From the NCBI GenBank assembly GCA_003164255.1, contig PLST01000211.1, positions 1-6,140 on the forward strand: a DNA stretch of 6,140 bases, read 5' to 3'. Below, one piece after another: positions 4,454 through 6,140 of this stretch. The notes under the pieces were generated by a model. That model did no database searches. It saw only the letters and a list, made by a program, of their open reading frames with translations, and was not told where the DNA came from. Position 1 is the first letter of the stretch. Each line of letters begins with the position of its first letter. The position numbers were made by a program, and so were the translations under genes. Origin of the DNA: Acidobacteriaceae bacterium (GTDB taxonomy: Bacteria; Acidobacteriota; Terriglobia; Terriglobales; Acidobacteriaceae).

Positions 4454-5947
4454 TTACTTTCCAGCTCCTCCGGCTGCGCCCTGGGCGCCACCGGGCTGCG
4501 GGATCGTGATGTTGATGTTCTGGACGGGCCCGAGCTTCAGCTGATCGAGGCCAGGCTTGATTTCTGGGCCGTTGCCGACAACCAGGACCGCCAGCTTGTC
4601 AGGGTGGATGTATTTCTTTGCTGCCGCAGAGAGGTCAGCCAGCGTAACCTTTTCGATGCCGGCCTTATAGGTTTCGAGATAATCGGCAGGATAACCATAA
4701 AACTCCAGACGCTCGCGCTCATCGAGAATCTTGTCCTTGGTGTCGTAGCGGAACAGGAAGGAGTTGAGGATGTTGTCCTTGGCGCGCTTCAACTCATCCT
4801 CAGTGAAGGGCTTTGTATTGAGGCCAGCGATTTCAGCCAGTGCAGCTTTAGTTGCGTCGACGGTGGAAGGGCTTTTGGTGAGAACCTCAGCCTTGAAGGC
4901 GCCGGGGTGGTCATAGGAGGCTCCGATGCCTCCACCGACCGCGTAGGCCAACCCCAACTCGGTGCGAACCTTCTGGAAGAGACGGCTGCCAAAGCCGCCA
5001 CCGAGAATCTCGTTCATGACGGAGATGGTGGGCACATCGGGATTATGGCGGTCTGTTCCCAAACCTACAATCTCGACATTCGACTGGTTTACGTCTTCCT
5101 TGTCGATGAAGTAGACGCCGGGCTTTGGCCCGGGAAAGGCATCGTTGCGCGGCGGAAGGGCTTGAGCCTGCGGCAAGCTTTCAAAAGCGGCGCGCACTTT
5201 GGCTTCCATGGCTACGGGATCGAAGTCTCCGCTAATGCCGACTATGAGTTTGCCTTTGAGGGTTTTGTCGTGCCAGGCATGGAGATCGGCGAGGGTGACG
5301 GCGCCGATGGTGGCCAACTCCGGCTGACGCGTGTAGGGACCGTTGGCTCCGTACACGAGCTTTTCTGCCTCGCGGCCGGCGATGCCGCCTTCATCGTCGT
5401 TGCGGCGCACGATTCCCGTGGCCAACTGCTGCTGGGCGAGTTGGAGCTTCTCCGCGCTGAATTTGGGATGGAAAAGCAGATCCATTGCCAGGTCAAAAAC
5501 CTGGTCGGAGTCAGCTTTGAGCGAGTCCCATGAGACGGCTGTGGAGTCCACGTCGCCCGCAGTTTCGATGTGAGCGGCGCGCATTTCGAGGAAGTCGTCC
5601 ATTGCGTCGCCGTCCATTTTTGCTGTGCCGCTGGTCCGCCACGCCTCACCGTATAGATCGGTTATGCCGGTCTTGGAGGCGTCTGTTTCTTCGCGCGAAC
5701 CCCCGGGAAGGAGCACCGAGCCGGAGACGAAGGGCAGCTCATGATCTTCCTGCAGGAAGACGACGATTCCGTTCTTGAGAACGATGCGCTTTGGCTGTTG
5801 CGGATTGAAATCGTGGAGCTTGGGGACGGGGATCTGTTCCCAAGGCTTGCTCTGCTGCGCAGGTATGAACGCCGGTGCAGCGAGAGCTGCGACCATTGCG
5901 GCGGTTCGAAAAACTCCAAAAGCACTTCTAAAGGCCAAAGTCATCAT
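4454..5947 (-). CDS. M16 (insulinase/pitrilysin) family protein, non-catalytic-type subunit, exported
   Basis: This is a 497-residue protein. A signal peptide is likely (basic/hydrophobic 1-28, possible cut after Ala30), so it should act in the periplasm or outside the cell. It contains two M16 half-domains: the first at about 50-240 and the second at about 270-465. In the first, the zinc-binding HxxEH of active members is replaced: the aligned segment GITDLYGEAWRTSGT (94-108) has Asp97, Gly100 and Glu101 where His, Glu and His should be. The second half keeps the GGGFGSRLFQKVR...GLAY loop (316-335) with Arg328 and Tyr335, the R/Y pair known to complete the active site in heterodimeric M16B peptidases. 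A Pro/Gly/Ala-rich tail follows (482-497). The start has a strong GGAGG (5954-5958) six bases upstream, inside the preceding gene; a second ATG follows at once. It overlaps the stop of that M16 gene by four bases, which suggests translational coupling and complex formation. Confidence 0.93.
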   Translation of the reverse strand: MMTLAFRSAFGVFRTAAMVAALAAPAFIPAQQSKPWEQIPVPKLHDFNPQQPKRIVLKNGIVVFLQEDHELPFVSGSVLLPGGSREETDASKTGITDLYGEAWRTSGTAKMDGDAMDDFLEMRAAHIETAGDVDSTAVSWDSLKADSDQVFDLAMDLLFHPKFSAEKLQLAQQQLATGIVRRNDDEGGIAGREAEKLVYGANGPYTRQPELATIGAVTLADLHAWHDKTLKGKLIVGISGDFDPVAMEAKVRAAFESLPQAQALPPRNDAFPGPKPGVYFIDKEDVNQSNVEIVGLGTDRHNPDVPTISVMNEILGGGFGSRLFQKVRTELGLAYAVGGGIGASYDHPGAFKAEVLTKSPSTVDATKAALAEIAGLNTKPFTEDELKRAKDNILNSFLFRYDTKDKILDERERLEFYGYPADYLETYKAGIEKVTLADLSAAAKKYIHPDKLAVLVVGNGPEIKPGLDQLKLGPVQNINITIPQPGGAQGAAGGAGK

Positions 5948-6140
5948 TCCGCGCCTCCATTGCTCTTTGCAGTTGCCGCGGGAGCTTCAGTGTCGATTTC
6001 CGCGCTGGTCCGGTTGGAGGCGATAAAGATCTGATTCGCCACGCGGCGAATGTCGTCCTTTGTCACCTTGTCCACTTTGTCGAGCTGGAGGAAGAGCTCG
6101 CGCCAGTCACCGTAGCGCGTCTGGTATTCGGCCAGAGCAG
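5944..6140 (-). CDS. C-terminal end of an upstream M16 family peptidase (partial)
   Basis: Only the last 64 codons are in the window; the gene enters from the right edge. The piece contains YGDWRELFLQLDKVDKVT (9-26), then DDIRRVAN (29-36) and SNRTSAEI (41-48), the typical closing helix and strand of M16 peptidases, where a helix is followed by a linker and the last strand. A hydrophilic, Ala-rich tail ends at TGA 5946-5944. That stop overlaps the ATG of the next gene in an ATGA junction. Tandem M16 genes of this type usually encode one subunit with HxxEH and one without. Because the following gene lacks HxxEH, this one is predicted to be the catalytic partner, but its zinc site lies outside the window and cannot be checked here. 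Confidence 0.85.
   Translation of the reverse strand, partial: ALAEYQTRYGDWRELFLQLDKVDKVTKDDIRRVANQIFIASNRTSAEIDTEAPAATAKSNGGAE

Noticed and set aside
3887..5533. 548-codon open frame on the plus strand opposite the GlmU and M16 genes
   Set aside because: It sits codon-over-codon against the minus-strand genes, so it stays open simply because TTA, CTA and TCA codons are rare in them. It crosses two clear homologues and the gap between them, and its protein resembles nothing.

Overview
The window looks like ordinary chromosomal DNA from a moderately GC-rich, Gram-negative-type bacterium. My best guess is an acidobacterium (Acidobacteriota, Terriglobia-like). This rests on the mix of gene types: tandem secreted M16 peptidase homologues, a PCYCGC-type cysteine-rich exported protein, a GlmU domain and an HD-GYP response regulator. 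It does not rest on any marker gene. No mobile element, CRISPR array, tRNA or rRNA was seen.

Layout from left to right. A 189-base leader precedes a plus-strand gene (190-552) for a small dimeric alpha/beta-barrel (ABM-like) protein. It converges on a minus-strand gene (605-1057) for an exported cysteine-rich protein, with a perfect 12-bp inverted repeat between the two stop codons. Bases 1058-1423 hold no convincing gene. They do hold a strong minus-strand intrinsic terminator (1158-1196) that no confident upstream gene accounts for, preceded by an AT-rich patch with promoter-like hexamers, so a roughly 110-nt small RNA is possible. A plus-strand gene for a 73-residue single-pass membrane protein (1424-1645) then converges on a minus-strand pair: an RpfG-like response regulator with an HD-GYP phosphodiesterase domain (2004-3257), followed 55 bases later by a pterin-4a-carbinolamine dehydratase (1670-1948). 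About 430 bases without a gene (3258-3688) carry the likely promoter of that pair.

The right part is a minus-strand cluster read from the right edge inward. It begins with the C-terminal end of one M16 peptidase (5944-6140), whose stop overlaps the start of a second, complete M16 homologue that lacks the zinc-binding motif (4454-5947). After 45 bases comes a GlmU acetyltransferase domain with no uridylyltransferase half (3689-4408). The two M16 proteins probably form a heterodimeric periplasmic peptidase, with the complete one as the non-catalytic subunit.

I see no clearly new multi-gene system. The items most worth a second look are the free-standing GlmU acetyltransferase domain, the orphan terminator with its possible small RNA, the cysteine-motif variant of the exported protein, and the His-to-Gln change in the HD-GYP motif.
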